Positions 31,806-41,253 of a stretch of DNA of 64,000 nt are shown here, one piece after another (position 1 is the stretch's first letter; each line of letters begins with the position of its first letter). Origin of the DNA: Chloroflexota bacterium (GTDB lineage Bacteria; Chloroflexota; UBA11872). The notes beneath the pieces are model-generated. The model worked only from the letters and a program-made list of their open reading frames with translations. It had not been told where the DNA came from and made no database searches. The translations under genes were made by a program, and so were the position numbers. The stretch lies in NCBI GenBank assembly GCA_022821905.1, contig JAJECS010000025.1:105468-169467 (forward strand), given 5' to 3'.

Positions 31806-32564
31806 GACGCCGCCGTCGACGACCAGGTCGTGGCCGGTCACGAAGGCCGCGGCGTCGCTGGCGAGGAACACCACCGCGCCCTGAATCTCCTCGATTTCCG
31901 CCATGCGGCCCATGGGCGTGTCGCGCGTCCAGATCGGACGCGCCGGGATCATGTGGGGCGCATTCACCATCTCGGTGCGGGTGTAGCCGGGGCTCACCGC
32001 GTTGACGCGCACGCCGTGCTCCGCCCATTCGGCGGCCAATGCGCGCGTGAGGTGGACGACGCCGGCCTTGGACGCGCTGTAGTGCGCCTGCTGCTGCGGG
32101 CGGTTGACGATCTGCGCCGAGATCGAGGCCACGTTGACGATGGCGCCGCGACCCTGCGAAATCATCACGCGTCCGGCTTCCTGCGAGCACAGGAACACGC
32201 CCTTGAGATTGGTGTCGAGCACGCGGTCCCAGTCGTCCTCGGGCATGTCCACGGCGTCGACCCAGGTGGTGATGCCGGCGTTGTTGACGGCGATGTCGAG
32301 GCCGCCCCATTCATCGACCACGGCCCGAACGGCGGCGCGCACGTCGTCGCCGCGGGTCACGTCGGCGGATATCGCCCTGGCGCGCACGCCGAGCGATTCG
32401 ATCTCGTCAACCGTGCGCTTCAGCGTGGCCTCGGTGCGCCCGCACACGGCGACGTCGGCGCCGGCCTCGGCCAGCGCGTGCGCCAGTCCCTTGCCGATGC
32501 CGGTGCCGCCGCCGGTCACGAGCGCGCGACGGCCGTCGAGCCGGAAGCGGTCGAGGACGCTCAC
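31794..32564 (-). CDS. SDR-family NAD(P)-dependent oxidoreductase
   Basis: 256 residues from a GTG that shares its first base with the ADH stop (TAGTG). Classical SDR motifs: ALVTGGGTGIGKGLA (TGxxxGxG cofactor loop), VNNAGITTW (NNAG), a catalytic Ser in VNVASISAQ and the YSASKAGVVHL YxxxK. Ends DLVVDGGVTAW as many gluconate-5-dehydrogenase-like enzymes do. It probably oxidises or reduces a sugar or polyol in the same pathway as the ADH and xylulokinase. Confidence 0.92.
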   Translation of the reverse strand: MSVLDRFRLDGRRALVTGGGTGIGKGLAHALAEAGADVAVCGRTEATLKRTVDEIESLGVRARAISADVTRGDDVRAAVRAVVDEWGGLDIAVNNAGITTWVDAVDMPEDDWDRVLDTNLKGVFLCSQEAGRVMISQGRGAIVNVASISAQIVNRPQQQAHYSASKAGVVHLTRALAAEWAEHGVRVNAVSPGYTRTEMVNAPHMIPARPIWTRDTPMGRMAEIEEIQGAVVFLASDAAAFVTGHDLVVDGGVTAW

Positions 32565-33580
32565 TATGGCTCGACCATCACTTTGATGCACGCATCCTTG
32601 CGCGACCTTGCGAAATCCATGGCTTCCTGGACGTCGTCGAGGGGGTAGTGGGCCGACACGAGCGGCTCGAGGTCGACGCGCCCCGAGGCCACGAGCTCAA
32701 TGGCCTTCGGCCAGGTGTGGGCGTAGCGGAAGACACCAACCACGTCGAGCCCCTTGTCGATGATGTGATTGGTGTCGATGGGCGCGGTGTCGTCGGGGCT
32801 GAGCCCCACCAGGACCACGCGACCGCCGCGCGCGGCCAGGCGAATCGTCTGCACCACCGTGGCCGGGGCACCGGCGGTTTCGAAGACCACGTCGAAGCTG
32901 TCGGCCAGCTCGGAGTCCACGTCGACCTCGCGCGCATCCACGGTGCGCTCGGCGCCCAGCTCGTGGGCCTTTTGAAGGCGGAAGTCGACGACGTCGACGA
33001 CGGTGACGGCGTCGATGCCCTGGCTCTTCAGGCTCAGCAACGTCACCAGCCCGATCGGCCCGGCCCCCAGCACCACCGCCCGATCGCCCAGGACGGCTCG
33101 ACCGCGCTCCACTGCGTAGAGTCCAACCGAGAGCGGCTCGATCAGGGCCGCGGCGTCGTAGCTCATGCCGTCGGGGATCTTGAAGCAGCGCGCGGCCGGA
33201 TGCACGACGTATTCGGCGAAGGCGCCATGCACGGGCGGCGTGGCCATAAACACCACGTCCGGGCAGAGGTTGTAGCGACCGGCCTGGCAGTGCGCGCACG
33301 CATGGCAGGGGACCCCGGGCTCTATCGACACCCGGTTGCCGGGCGCGAGGTGCGAGACATCCGCACCGACAGCAACGATTTCGCCGGACGGCTCGTGGCC
33401 CAGGATCAGCGGCTGCTCCACGACAAACCGCCCGATGCGCCCGTGCTCGTAGTAGTGAATGTCGGACGCGCAGATGCCGACGGATCGAACGCGAACCAGC
33501 GCCTCATGAGCCGCCGGAGCCGGGACGGCGGCCTCGCGAACCCGAATGTCGGCGGTTCCTTCGAGATAGGCGGCCTTCAT
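32564..33580 (-). CDS. Zinc-dependent alcohol dehydrogenase (sorbitol/xylitol dehydrogenase-like)
   Basis: 338 residues from the ATG of [14 protein letters not shown]; the open frame upstream is antisense to fhs. Catalytic zinc ligands: C of [12 protein letters not shown] and GHE of [12 protein letters not shown]. The four-Cys structural zinc lobe is [15 protein letters not shown]. Cofactor loop [17 protein letters not shown]. The [10 protein letters not shown] segment is typical of the polyol dehydrogenase subgroup (sorbitol, xylitol, L-threonine DH relatives). It heads the ADH-SDR-xylB set and is divergent from fhs, with 148 bases between starts. Confidence 0.92.
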   Translation of the reverse strand: MKAAYLEGTADIRVREAAVPAPAAHEALVRVRSVGICASDIHYYEHGRIGRFVVEQPLILGHEPSGEIVAVGADVSHLAPGNRVSIEPGVPCHACAHCQAGRYNLCPDVVFMATPPVHGAFAEYVVHPAARCFKIPDGMSYDAAALIEPLSVGLYAVERGRAVLGDRAVVLGAGPIGLVTLLSLKSQGIDAVTVVDVVDFRLQKAHELGAERTVDAREVDVDSELADSFDVVFETAGAPATVVQTIRLAARGGRVVLVGLSPDDTAPIDTNHIIDKGLDVVGVFRYAHTWPKAIELVASGRVDLEPLVSAHYPLDDVQEAMDFARSRKDACIKVMVEP

Positions 33581-33728
33581 GCTCGGTCCCCACTCACCTG
33601 CGCCGGCCGGACTTCCTGCACGATACCGCGCGGCGGCTTCACCGGGAGCATCGTGCAGCGAATGCGGCCTGCGGTTTAATGGACTCCGCGCCGATCGTGT
33701 CGTGCCGCATGCCAGCGCGGGAGAGCGT

Positions 33729-35411
33729 ATGAGCCCTTCGCAACCGCCGGACATTGAGATCGCGCAAGCCGCAAGGCTGCGTCCCATCGAGGAAATCGCG
33801 GCGCAGGTCGGTCTAGGCGGCGATGAGATCGAGCCGTACGGCCGCACCAAGGCCAAGGTCACGCAGGCGGCGATGGCGGCGCGGCAGGACCCGCCGGACG
33901 GCGACCTGGTGCTGGTGACGGCCATCACTCCCACTCCCGCGGGAGAAGGCAAGACCACCACGACGATCGGCCTGACGCAGGCGCTGCAGCGCCTGGGGCG
34001 CCGGGCCATCAGCGCCACGCGCGAGCCATCGCTGGGCCCGGTGTTCGGCGTCAAGGGCGGCGCGGCGGGCGGCGGCTACGCGCAGGTGGTGCCGATGGAG
34101 GACATCAACTTGCACTTCACCGGCGACTTCGCGGCGGTGAGCGCGGCGCACAACCTGCTCGCGGCCATGCTGGACAACCACCTGCACCAGGGCAACGCGC
34201 TCGACATCGACGCGCGGCGCGTGCTCTGGCGGAGGGTGATGGACATGAACGACCGCGCGCTGCACGACATCGTGATCGGCCTCGGCGGTCGGACGCGCGG
34301 GGTGCCGCGACAGACGGGATTCGACATCACGCCGGCATCCGAAGTGATGGCCATCCTGTGCCTGGCGCGGGACCTGGAAGACCTCAAGGCCCGCTTCGGG
34401 CGCATTGCGGTGGCCGACCTCGGACGCGGCGCCTACGTGACGGCCGCCGAGCTGGAAGCGCAGGGCGCCATGGCGGTGGTGATGCGCGACGCGGTGCTGC
34501 CCAACCTGGTGCAGAACCTCGAAGGCGGTCCGGCGCTGATTCACGGCGGACCGTTCGGCAACATCGCGCACGGCTGCAGCACGTTAATCGCGACCAAGCT
34601 GTCACTCAAGCTGGCGGATCTGGTGGTGACGGAGGCGGGATTCGGCGCCGATCTGGGCGCGGAAAAGTTTCTCAACATCAAGTGCCCGGCGGGCGGGCTG
34701 CGACCCCGGCTGGCGGTGCTGGTGGCCACGGTGCGTGCGCTCAAGCTGCACGGCGGGGCCAATCGCCGCGAGCTCGACAGCGAGGACCTGGAGGCGCTGC
34801 GTGCGGGTCTGCCCAACCTTGAAGCGCACGCGGCGAACATGGCCAAGTTCGGATTGCCGGTGGTGGTGGCGGTGAACCGCTTCCCCAGCGACACCGACGC
34901 CGAGGTGGATCTGGTCGCACAGGCGGCCAGCGCGATGGGTGTGCCAACAGCGGTCTCGACCGTGTTCGCCGACGGCGGCGCGGGCGGCGACGAGCTGGCG
35001 CGGCAGGTGCTGCGCACGCTGGCGGCCGGCGGTGACAACTTCGCGCCGCTATACGAGCCCGAGGCCGCACTCACCGAGAAGATCGAGACCGTCGCACGGG
35101 AAGTCTACGGCGCGGATGGGGTGGACTACGCCGCGGGGGTCGAGCGGCGGCTGCGGCGCATGGATCGCGGCGTGGCGCGCGGGTTTCCCGTGTGCATGGC
35201 CAAGACGCAGTATTCGCTGTCGGACAACGCGTCGCTGCGGGGGCGGCCCGAGGGCTTCCGCATCACGGTGCGCGACGTGCGGCTGTCGGCGGGCGCCGGG
35301 TTCGTGGTGCCGCTGACCGGCGACATCCTGACGATGCCCGGCCTGCCGCGTCGACCGTTTGCCGTGGGCATGGACGTGACGCCGGACGGGACGATTTCGG
35401 GGCTGGCGTAG
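33729..35411 (+). CDS. fhs: Formate-tetrahydrofolate ligase
   Basis: 560 residues from the ATG of MSPSQPPDIEIA with GGGAGAG upstream. It activates formate with ATP to 10-formyl-THF, feeding purines and one-carbon metabolism. Signature TPAGEGKTTTTIGLTQAL is the ATP loop, and EPSLGPVFGVKGGAAGGGYA plus HGGPFGNIAHGCSTLIATK are hallmark regions. The C-terminus ends with PGLPRRPFAVGMDVTPDG as in other Fhs. It stands alone, divergent from the polyol genes. Confidence 0.96.
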   Translation: MSPSQPPDIEIAQAARLRPIEEIAAQVGLGGDEIEPYGRTKAKVTQAAMAARQDPPDGDLVLVTAITPTPAGEGKTTTTIGLTQALQRLGRRAISATREPSLGPVFGVKGGAAGGGYAQVVPMEDINLHFTGDFAAVSAAHNLLAAMLDNHLHQGNALDIDARRVLWRRVMDMNDRALHDIVIGLGGRTRGVPRQTGFDITPASEVMAILCLARDLEDLKARFGRIAVADLGRGAYVTAAELEAQGAMAVVMRDAVLPNLVQNLEGGPALIHGGPFGNIAHGCSTLIATKLSLKLADLVVTEAGFGADLGAEKFLNIKCPAGGLRPRLAVLVATVRALKLHGGANRRELDSEDLEALRAGLPNLEAHAANMAKFGLPVVVAVNRFPSDTDAEVDLVAQAASAMGVPTAVSTVFADGGAGGDELARQVLRTLAAGGDNFAPLYEPEAALTEKIETVAREVYGADGVDYAAGVERRLRRMDRGVARGFPVCMAKTQYSLSDNASLRGRPEGFRITVRDVRLSAGAGFVVPLTGDILTMPGLPRRPFAVGMDVTPDGTISGLA

Positions 35412-35571
35412 GCGTTTCCAGCCGCCGCCGACCGCCGCGCCACTCCTTCAATCGAATAGCGGATCCGCATCCCATGGCACGATTCGGCGCGCGGCGACGA
35501 ATTGAGGCATGGTAGGGCGCAGATGGGATTGGCCCGCGCTAGCGCGCGGCGGCTGACTGGAGAGCGCGCCG

Positions 35572-36777
35572 ATGATCACCGAGGCCACCTACACCCGCGA
35601 CGGGCGCACAGCGACGATCCGCGTCGAGCGCATCGACACCTGGGTCCAAGACACCGCGAGCATCGTGAACTTTCCGGGAATCCTGGAGTTGGACGGCAGG
35701 CTCATCCTCACGTTTGCGCGCTCGCGCCACGGCGCCGAGCACTCCCACCAAGAGGACCCCTCCCGCAGCATGGAGTCCTTCGACGACGGCGATACGTGGC
35801 AGCCCGGGCCGGACGAGAAGCCGCTCAACACCTATGACCCGATAACCGGCCACACGAACGACGGCTTTGGCGGCGGGTGCGGCCGTCTCCGCGACGGCAC
35901 GATCGTCCACATGAGCCACAGCACGGTGATTCACCTCGACAACGGCTATGACCGCTCTCGGGGTCACATGCACGAGCAGTTCCAGCAGGACGACCCCACG
36001 TTCCGCTTTCAGCGGGCCTCGAGCGACGGTCAGCTGCTCGAGCGGTTTCCGTTCAAGGTTGCCGGCATGCCCTGGGGGCGCCGGTCATACCAGGTCTACT
36101 CGCCGATCCTCGAGATGGACGACGGCGATCTGCTGGCGGCGATGGAGTGGGTCGAGTTGCTGCCCGAGGAGCGGTGGCGCCACGAGGCCCACGGCCGCGT
36201 TTGGAAATACCTCTTTGGCGTGTTCATCGTGCGCTCCGGCGATGGCGGGCGCAGCTGGGACTTCGTGACCCAGTTCGATCCCGGCGAGGTCAACCCGGTC
36301 TACGGCATCAGCGACCGGTCCGTCGACGAGGGCTTCGACGAAGCCCACATGGCCAAGCTGCCGAACGGCGACATCCTCTGCGTGATGCGCACCGGCTCGT
36401 ATTCGCCACTGTGGCAAGCGCGATCGCGCGACGGCGGTCGGACCTGGGACACGCCCGAGTCCTTGGGGTGGCCCGGGGCCAAGCCGCAGCTGGAGGTGCT
36501 GCCGAACGGGGTGCTCGCGTGCGCCTCGGGACGCGGGTCCTACGGCCATCCCCAGGTGACGCACGTGATGATCAGCATCGACGGCACCGGGCATCAGTGG
36601 GAAGCGCCGTTCAACTTCCACACCGGTCCGGGCTGCTCCTACACCACGACCATGCAGCGCGACGGCAAGCTGCACGTGATCTACTCGGACTCCGACTTCA
36701 CGCGCGACATGGGAACGCACGGGCTGCCGGTGCAACGCATTCGCCGCGCCGTCATCGACATCTCCACCGACGCATGA
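35572..36777 (+). CDS. Sialidase-fold Asp-box protein, tandem paralogue 1
   Basis: 401 residues. Asp-boxes at about 69-78 (SFDDGDTWQP), 220-229 (SGDGGRSWDF) and 284-292 (SRDGGRTWD) mark a six-bladed beta-propeller. No signal peptide: it begins MITEATYTRDGRTATIRVER, so it is probably cytoplasmic. FARSRHGAEHS carries an Arg where sialidases have a carboxylate-binding Arg, but the full Arg triad cannot be confirmed by eye. The last 97 residues are identical to paralogue 2. It starts 160 bases after fhs and is followed by the next copy after exactly 34 bases. Confidence 0.85.
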   Translation: MITEATYTRDGRTATIRVERIDTWVQDTASIVNFPGILELDGRLILTFARSRHGAEHSHQEDPSRSMESFDDGDTWQPGPDEKPLNTYDPITGHTNDGFGGGCGRLRDGTIVHMSHSTVIHLDNGYDRSRGHMHEQFQQDDPTFRFQRASSDGQLLERFPFKVAGMPWGRRSYQVYSPILEMDDGDLLAAMEWVELLPEERWRHEAHGRVWKYLFGVFIVRSGDGGRSWDFVTQFDPGEVNPVYGISDRSVDEGFDEAHMAKLPNGDILCVMRTGSYSPLWQARSRDGGRTWDTPESLGWPGAKPQLEVLPNGVLACASGRGSYGHPQVTHVMISIDGTGHQWEAPFNFHTGPGCSYTTTMQRDGKLHVIYSDSDFTRDMGTHGLPVQRIRRAVIDISTDA

Positions 36778-36811
36778 GCGCTGCTGGCCGCGTCCCTATC
36801 TGGGAGCACGC

Positions 36812-38020
36812 ATGATCCGCCAAGCCCGCTACAGCAACGGGACCCGCAGCGCCACCGTCACGCTCGAGCGCATCGACACTTGGGTCGAAGACGCCGAGAG
36901 CATCGTGAACTTCCCGGGAGTCCTGGAGCTGGACGATCGGCTGGTGCTGTACCACGCGCGCTCGCGCCACGGCGCCGAGGACTCCCACAAAGAGGACCCC
37001 AACCGCATCCTGGAGTCCTATGACGACGGGGAGACCTGGCAGCCCAGACCGGACGACGACCCTCTCGTCACCTACGACCGTTTCAGCGGCCACAAGAATG
37101 ACGACTTCGGCGTCGTCGGGTCCGGCCGTCTTCGCGACGGCACGATCGTCCACATGAGCCACAACACGATGATGCACTTCGAGAATGGCTATGACCGCGC
37201 GAAGGGTCACATGCACGAGCAGTTCCAGCAGGACGACCCCACGTTCCGCTTTCAGCGGGCCTCAAGCGATGGTCAGCTTCTCGAGAGGTTTCCGTTCAAG
37301 GTTGCCGGCATGCCCTGGGGGCGCCGGGCGTATCAGGTCTACTCGCCCATCCTCGAAATGGACGACGGCGATCTATTGGCGGCGATGGAGTGGGTCAAGC
37401 TGCTCCCGGAGGAACGCTGGCGCCACGAGGCCCACGGCCGCGTCTGGAAATATCTCATCGGCACATTTATCGTGCGCTCCGGCGACGGCGGGCGAACCTG
37501 GGATTACGTGACCCAATTCGATCCCGAGGAGATCAGGCCGGTCTACGGGATCACCGACCGGCCGATCGACGATGGCATCGACGAAGCCCACATGGCCAAG
37601 CTGCCGAACGGCGACATCCTCTGCGTGATGCGCACCGGCGCGTATTCGCCCCTGTGTCAAGCTCGATCGCGCGACGGCGGTCGGACCTGGGACGCGCCCG
37701 AGTCCATGGGGTGGCCCGGGGTCAAGCCGCAGCTGGAGGTCCTGCCGAACGGCGTGCTCGCGTGCGCCTCGGGACGCGGGTCCTACGGCCACCCGCAGGT
37801 GACCCACGTGATGATCAGCATCGACGGCACCGGGCATCAGTGGGAAGCGCCCTTCAACTTCCACACCGGGCCGGGCTGCTCCTACACCACGACCATGCAG
37901 CGCGACGGCAAGCTGCACGTGATCTACTCGGACTCCGACTTCACGCGCGACATGGGGACGCACGGGCTGCCCGTGCAACGCATTCGCCGCGCCGTCATCG
38001 ACATCTCCACCGACGCGTGA
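36812..38020 (+). CDS. Sialidase-fold Asp-box protein, tandem paralogue 2
   Basis: 402 residues, closest to paralogue 1: the stretch HMHEQFQQDDPTFRFQRASS is shared and the C-terminal 97 residues are identical. Asp-boxes ESYDDGETWQP, SGDGGRTWDYV and SRDGGRTWDAP. RBS GGGAGC precedes the ATG. Identity of the 3' third against a more divergent 5' third points to recent duplication or gene conversion. Probably cytoplasmic, same caveats on substrate as paralogue 1. Confidence 0.85.
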   Translation: MIRQARYSNGTRSATVTLERIDTWVEDAESIVNFPGVLELDDRLVLYHARSRHGAEDSHKEDPNRILESYDDGETWQPRPDDDPLVTYDRFSGHKNDDFGVVGSGRLRDGTIVHMSHNTMMHFENGYDRAKGHMHEQFQQDDPTFRFQRASSDGQLLERFPFKVAGMPWGRRAYQVYSPILEMDDGDLLAAMEWVKLLPEERWRHEAHGRVWKYLIGTFIVRSGDGGRTWDYVTQFDPEEIRPVYGITDRPIDDGIDEAHMAKLPNGDILCVMRTGAYSPLCQARSRDGGRTWDAPESMGWPGVKPQLEVLPNGVLACASGRGSYGHPQVTHVMISIDGTGHQWEAPFNFHTGPGCSYTTTMQRDGKLHVIYSDSDFTRDMGTHGLPVQRIRRAVIDISTDA

Positions 38021-38054
38021 GCGCCGCCCGCCACGTCCCACACAGGGAGCGCGC

Positions 38055-39257
38055 ATGATTCGCCAAGCCCGGTACAGCGACGGGACCCGCACCGCCACCG
38101 TCACGCTCGAGCGCATCGACACCTGGGTCGAAGACACCGAGAGCATCGTGAACTTTCCGGGAATCCTGGAGCTGGACGACCGGCTGGTGCTCTACCACGC
38201 GCGCTCGCGCCACGGCGCCGAGCACACCGCCGACGAGGACCCCAACCGCATCCTGGAGTCCTATGACGACGGCGAGACCTGGCAGCCCGCCCCGGACGAC
38301 TTCCCGCTCTCGTTCAAGGATCCGATGACGGGCCGCCAGATCGACGCCTTCGGCGGATCCATCGGCTATCTCCGCGACGGAACCATCGTGCACATCGGCC
38401 ACAACACGCAGTTGCAGCATGACGTGGGCTACGAGGGGTCCCGCATGCACGACCGGTTCCAGCAGGACGACCCCACCTTTCGCTTTCAGCGGGCCTCGGG
38501 CGACGGCCAACTGCTCGAGACGATCAAGTTCAAGGTTCCCGGCATGCCGTGGGGACGCAGGTCGTACCAGGTCTATTCGCCCATCGTCGAGCTCGACGAC
38601 GGCGACCTGCTGGCGGCCATGGAGTGGGTCAAGATGCTGCCGGAGGAGCGGTGGCGCCATGAGGCGCACGGACGCGTCTGGAAATATCTCTTCGGCGTCT
38701 TCATCGTGCGCTCCGGCGACGGCGGCCGCACCTGGGACTACGTGACCCAGTTCGACCCCGACGAGGTCAAGCCGGTCTACGGGATCAGCGACAGGGGCGT
38801 CGACGAGGGGTTCGATGAAGCCCACATGACCAAGCTGCCCAACGGCGACATCCTCTGCATGCTCCGCACCGGCTCCTATTCGCCCCTGTGGCAGGCGCGG
38901 TCGCGCGATGGCGGCCGGACCTGGGACGCGCCCGAGTCGACCGGGTGGCAGGCGGTGAAGCCGCAGTTGCAGGTGTTGCCGAACGGCGTGCTGGCATGCT
39001 CCTCGGGGCGCGGGGCCTATGGCCATCCGCAGGTGACGCACGTGATGATCAGCATCGACGGCACAGGGAATCGCTGGGAGGCGCCGTTCTGCTTCCACAC
39101 CGGCCCCGGCTGCTCGTACACGACTACCATGCAGCGCGACGGCAAGCTGCACGTGATCTTCTCGGACTCCGACTTCACCCGCGACATGGGGACGCACGGG
39201 CTGCCCGTGCAACGCATTCGCCGGGCCGTCATCGATATCTCGACCGACGCCGCATGA
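38055..39257 (+). CDS. Sialidase-fold Asp-box protein, tandem paralogue 3
   Basis: 400 residues. Its N-terminus is close to paralogue 2 (MIRQARYSDGTRTATVTLER) while the middle (FPLSFKDPMTGRQIDAFGGS) has diverged. Three Asp-boxes are kept (ESYDDGETWQP, SGDGGRTWDYV, SRDGGRTWDAP). C-terminus HTGPGCSYTTTMQRDGKLHV is shared by all four copies. It is preceded by GGGAGCGCGC and spaced 34 bases from the previous copy. Confidence 0.85.
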   Translation: MIRQARYSDGTRTATVTLERIDTWVEDTESIVNFPGILELDDRLVLYHARSRHGAEHTADEDPNRILESYDDGETWQPAPDDFPLSFKDPMTGRQIDAFGGSIGYLRDGTIVHIGHNTQLQHDVGYEGSRMHDRFQQDDPTFRFQRASGDGQLLETIKFKVPGMPWGRRSYQVYSPIVELDDGDLLAAMEWVKMLPEERWRHEAHGRVWKYLFGVFIVRSGDGGRTWDYVTQFDPDEVKPVYGISDRGVDEGFDEAHMTKLPNGDILCMLRTGSYSPLWQARSRDGGRTWDAPESTGWQAVKPQLQVLPNGVLACSSGRGAYGHPQVTHVMISIDGTGNRWEAPFCFHTGPGCSYTTTMQRDGKLHVIFSDSDFTRDMGTHGLPVQRIRRAVIDISTDAA

Positions 39258-39291
39258 GCACCGCTCATTCAGCCCCAGGCAAGGAGCACCC

Positions 39292-40503
39292 ATGATCAAC
39301 CAGGCCAGCTACAGCGACGGGACCCGCACGGCCACCGTCACCCTCGAGCGCATTGACACGTGGCTCGAAGAAGACCAGACGGTGATCAACTTTCCCGGCG
39401 TCGTCCCGCTCGACGGCGACCGGCTGTTCATGACGATCCACTGGTCGCGCCACGGCGACGAGGGCAAGTTTGGCGACCCCACTCGCGCCTACCTTTCCGA
39501 TGACGCCGGCGAGACGTGGTCCGAAGCCCCGCGCGACTTCCCCATGGTCACCCGCGACCCCCGCACCGGTTGGATGACCGAGAACTGGGACTCGGGGGCG
39601 TGGGGCTTTCTGCGCGACGGCTCGATCGCCCGCGTCGATCACAACACCCACAAGCAGCACACGCTGGGCCACGACCGCTCGCAGGGACACATGCACGAGC
39701 GCTTCCAGCAGGAGGACCCGGAATTCCGCTGGCACCGCTACGCCCGCGACGGCTCGAAGCTGGAGCACTGGACGTTCAAGGTCCCCGAGTTGCCGCGCGA
39801 GCGGGCGTCGTACCAGTGCTATTCCCGCATCCTGGAGCTGGATGACGGCGACATCCTGGTGGCGCTGGAGTGGGTCGACCAGCTGTCCGAGTCTGAGCAG
39901 CACATGGACGGGAGCGGGCGGGTGCGCAAGTTCCGTTTCGGAACGTTCATCGTGCGCTCCAGCGACCGCGGGAAGACGTGGAAGTCCGTCGCGACGTTCG
40001 ATCCGGCGGTGGTCAACCCGGTCTACGGCATTTTCGACCGCGGGGTCGACGAGGGCCTGGACGAGGCCGACCTCGCCGTGCTGCCGAACGGCGACATCCT
40101 CTGCGTGATGCGAACGGACTCCTACGCGCCGATGTTTCAGGCACGCTCTCGCGACGGCGGCCACACCTGGAGCGAGCCGGAGTCGACCGGCTGGCAGGGC
40201 GTCAAGCCGCGGCTGGAAGTGCTGCCGAACGGTGTGCTGGCCTGCGCGGCAGGGCGTGGCGCCTACGGCAACCCCCAGGTGACCCACGTGATGCTGAGCC
40301 TCGACGGCACGGGCAACCATTGGGAAGCGCCGTTCTACTTCCACACCGGCCCCGGCTGCTCCTACACGACGACCATGCAGCGCGACAGCAAGCTGCACGT
40401 GATGTTCTCGCACTCCGACTTCACCCGAGAGATGGGCACTCACGCCCTGCCGAATCAGAAGATCCGGCGGGCGGTGCTGGACGTCCAGGTGAGCGATACG
40501 TAG
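39292..40503 (+). CDS. Sialidase-fold Asp-box protein, tandem paralogue 4 (most divergent)
   Basis: 403 residues. It keeps the family start (MINQASYSDGTRTATVTLER) and end (HTGPGCSYTTTMQRDSKLHV) but differs across the middle, with FMTIHWSRHGDEGKFGDPTR in place of the FARSRHGAEHSH region and boxes LSDDAGETWSE, SSDRGKTWKSV and SRDGGHTWSEP. The divergence suggests a different substrate. AAGGAG precedes the ATG; it is 34 bases after paralogue 3. It closes the array, followed by a restriction-modification pair. Confidence 0.85.
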   Translation: MINQASYSDGTRTATVTLERIDTWLEEDQTVINFPGVVPLDGDRLFMTIHWSRHGDEGKFGDPTRAYLSDDAGETWSEAPRDFPMVTRDPRTGWMTENWDSGAWGFLRDGSIARVDHNTHKQHTLGHDRSQGHMHERFQQEDPEFRWHRYARDGSKLEHWTFKVPELPRERASYQCYSRILELDDGDILVALEWVDQLSESEQHMDGSGRVRKFRFGTFIVRSSDRGKTWKSVATFDPAVVNPVYGIFDRGVDEGLDEADLAVLPNGDILCVMRTDSYAPMFQARSRDGGHTWSEPESTGWQGVKPRLEVLPNGVLACAAGRGAYGNPQVTHVMLSLDGTGNHWEAPFYFHTGPGCSYTTTMQRDSKLHVMFSHSDFTREMGTHALPNQKIRRAVLDVQVSDT

Positions 40504-40647
40504 CCGGCGATCAACCCGGGCCAGAATGGAGCACTCCGGCGAGCTCGCACGATCCACGCCAGGCCATGGACATTCGGTCCTAGCTGTAACGCATCCCATG
40601 GCGGTGCTTCGATATCTTGAATCCGTTGCCAGGACGTCCAAGATGCG

Positions 40648-41253
40648 ATGTCAATAACCCGGAATACAGTCGATCATGGTCAATTCAACAGCAGTCTCAG
40701 TCTGCCGTTTGAGTTGCGCCTACAGGATTTTCAGATAGCTATTCAAGACGTCTACGACTTTTTCTTCGATGTTAATTCCCACCTTACAAGCCGAGGCCTC
40801 CAGCGGCTCGACGATATGCTGCGGCCCGCGATCATGTCCGGCGTCTTGTCGGACATGTTGACAGCAAGTCTGGCAAAGCACTCACGTACGCTTACCGAGA
40901 ATCAATATCACAATGGGCATCCCGATCTAATCGTTCAAGGAATCTACCCTGACAACGCCGTCAAATCTGGCAGCGAAGGCGTCGAGGTCAAGACAACGCG
41001 AAAGGCTGGCGGAGCCGTCGATACTCATGGCGCTCGCGACCAATGGATGTGCGTATTCGTGTATCAGGTGGATACTAAGTCCGAACCTGCGCGTGATCGG
41101 GCGCCGATGAGCTTCACCGAGGTCTACCTTGGTCAGGTCACACTTGCTGACTTTCGCAAGAACCCTCGTAGCGAGCTGGGCACACGCACCGCCACCCTGC
41201 ACAAGGATGGAATCCGGAGATTCCGCGAGAGCTGGGTCTACCGGCTCGCCTGA
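40648..41253 (+). CDS. PD-(D/E)XK type II restriction endonuclease (probable)
   Basis: 201 residues, AT-richer than neighbours. The core YHNGHPDLIVQGIY then GVEVKTTRKAGG gives P92-D93 and E113-x-K115, the PD-(D/E)XK catalytic pattern. It is convergent with, and overlaps by 16 bases, a DNA methyltransferase gene, so the two should form a type II restriction-modification system. The target sequence cannot be predicted. The family name is not recognised. Confidence 0.8.
   Translation: MSITRNTVDHGQFNSSLSLPFELRLQDFQIAIQDVYDFFFDVNSHLTSRGLQRLDDMLRPAIMSGVLSDMLTASLAKHSRTLTENQYHNGHPDLIVQGIYPDNAVKSGSEGVEVKTTRKAGGAVDTHGARDQWMCVFVYQVDTKSEPARDRAPMSFTEVYLGQVTLADFRKNPRSELGTRTATLHKDGIRRFRESWVYRLA

Noticed and set aside
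37995-39299. A 434-codon minus-strand frame, and similar ones antisense to all four sialidase-fold genes
   Set aside because: The antisense frames look alike only because the sense genes are paralogues. The plus-strand genes have Asp-boxes and ribosome-binding sites.
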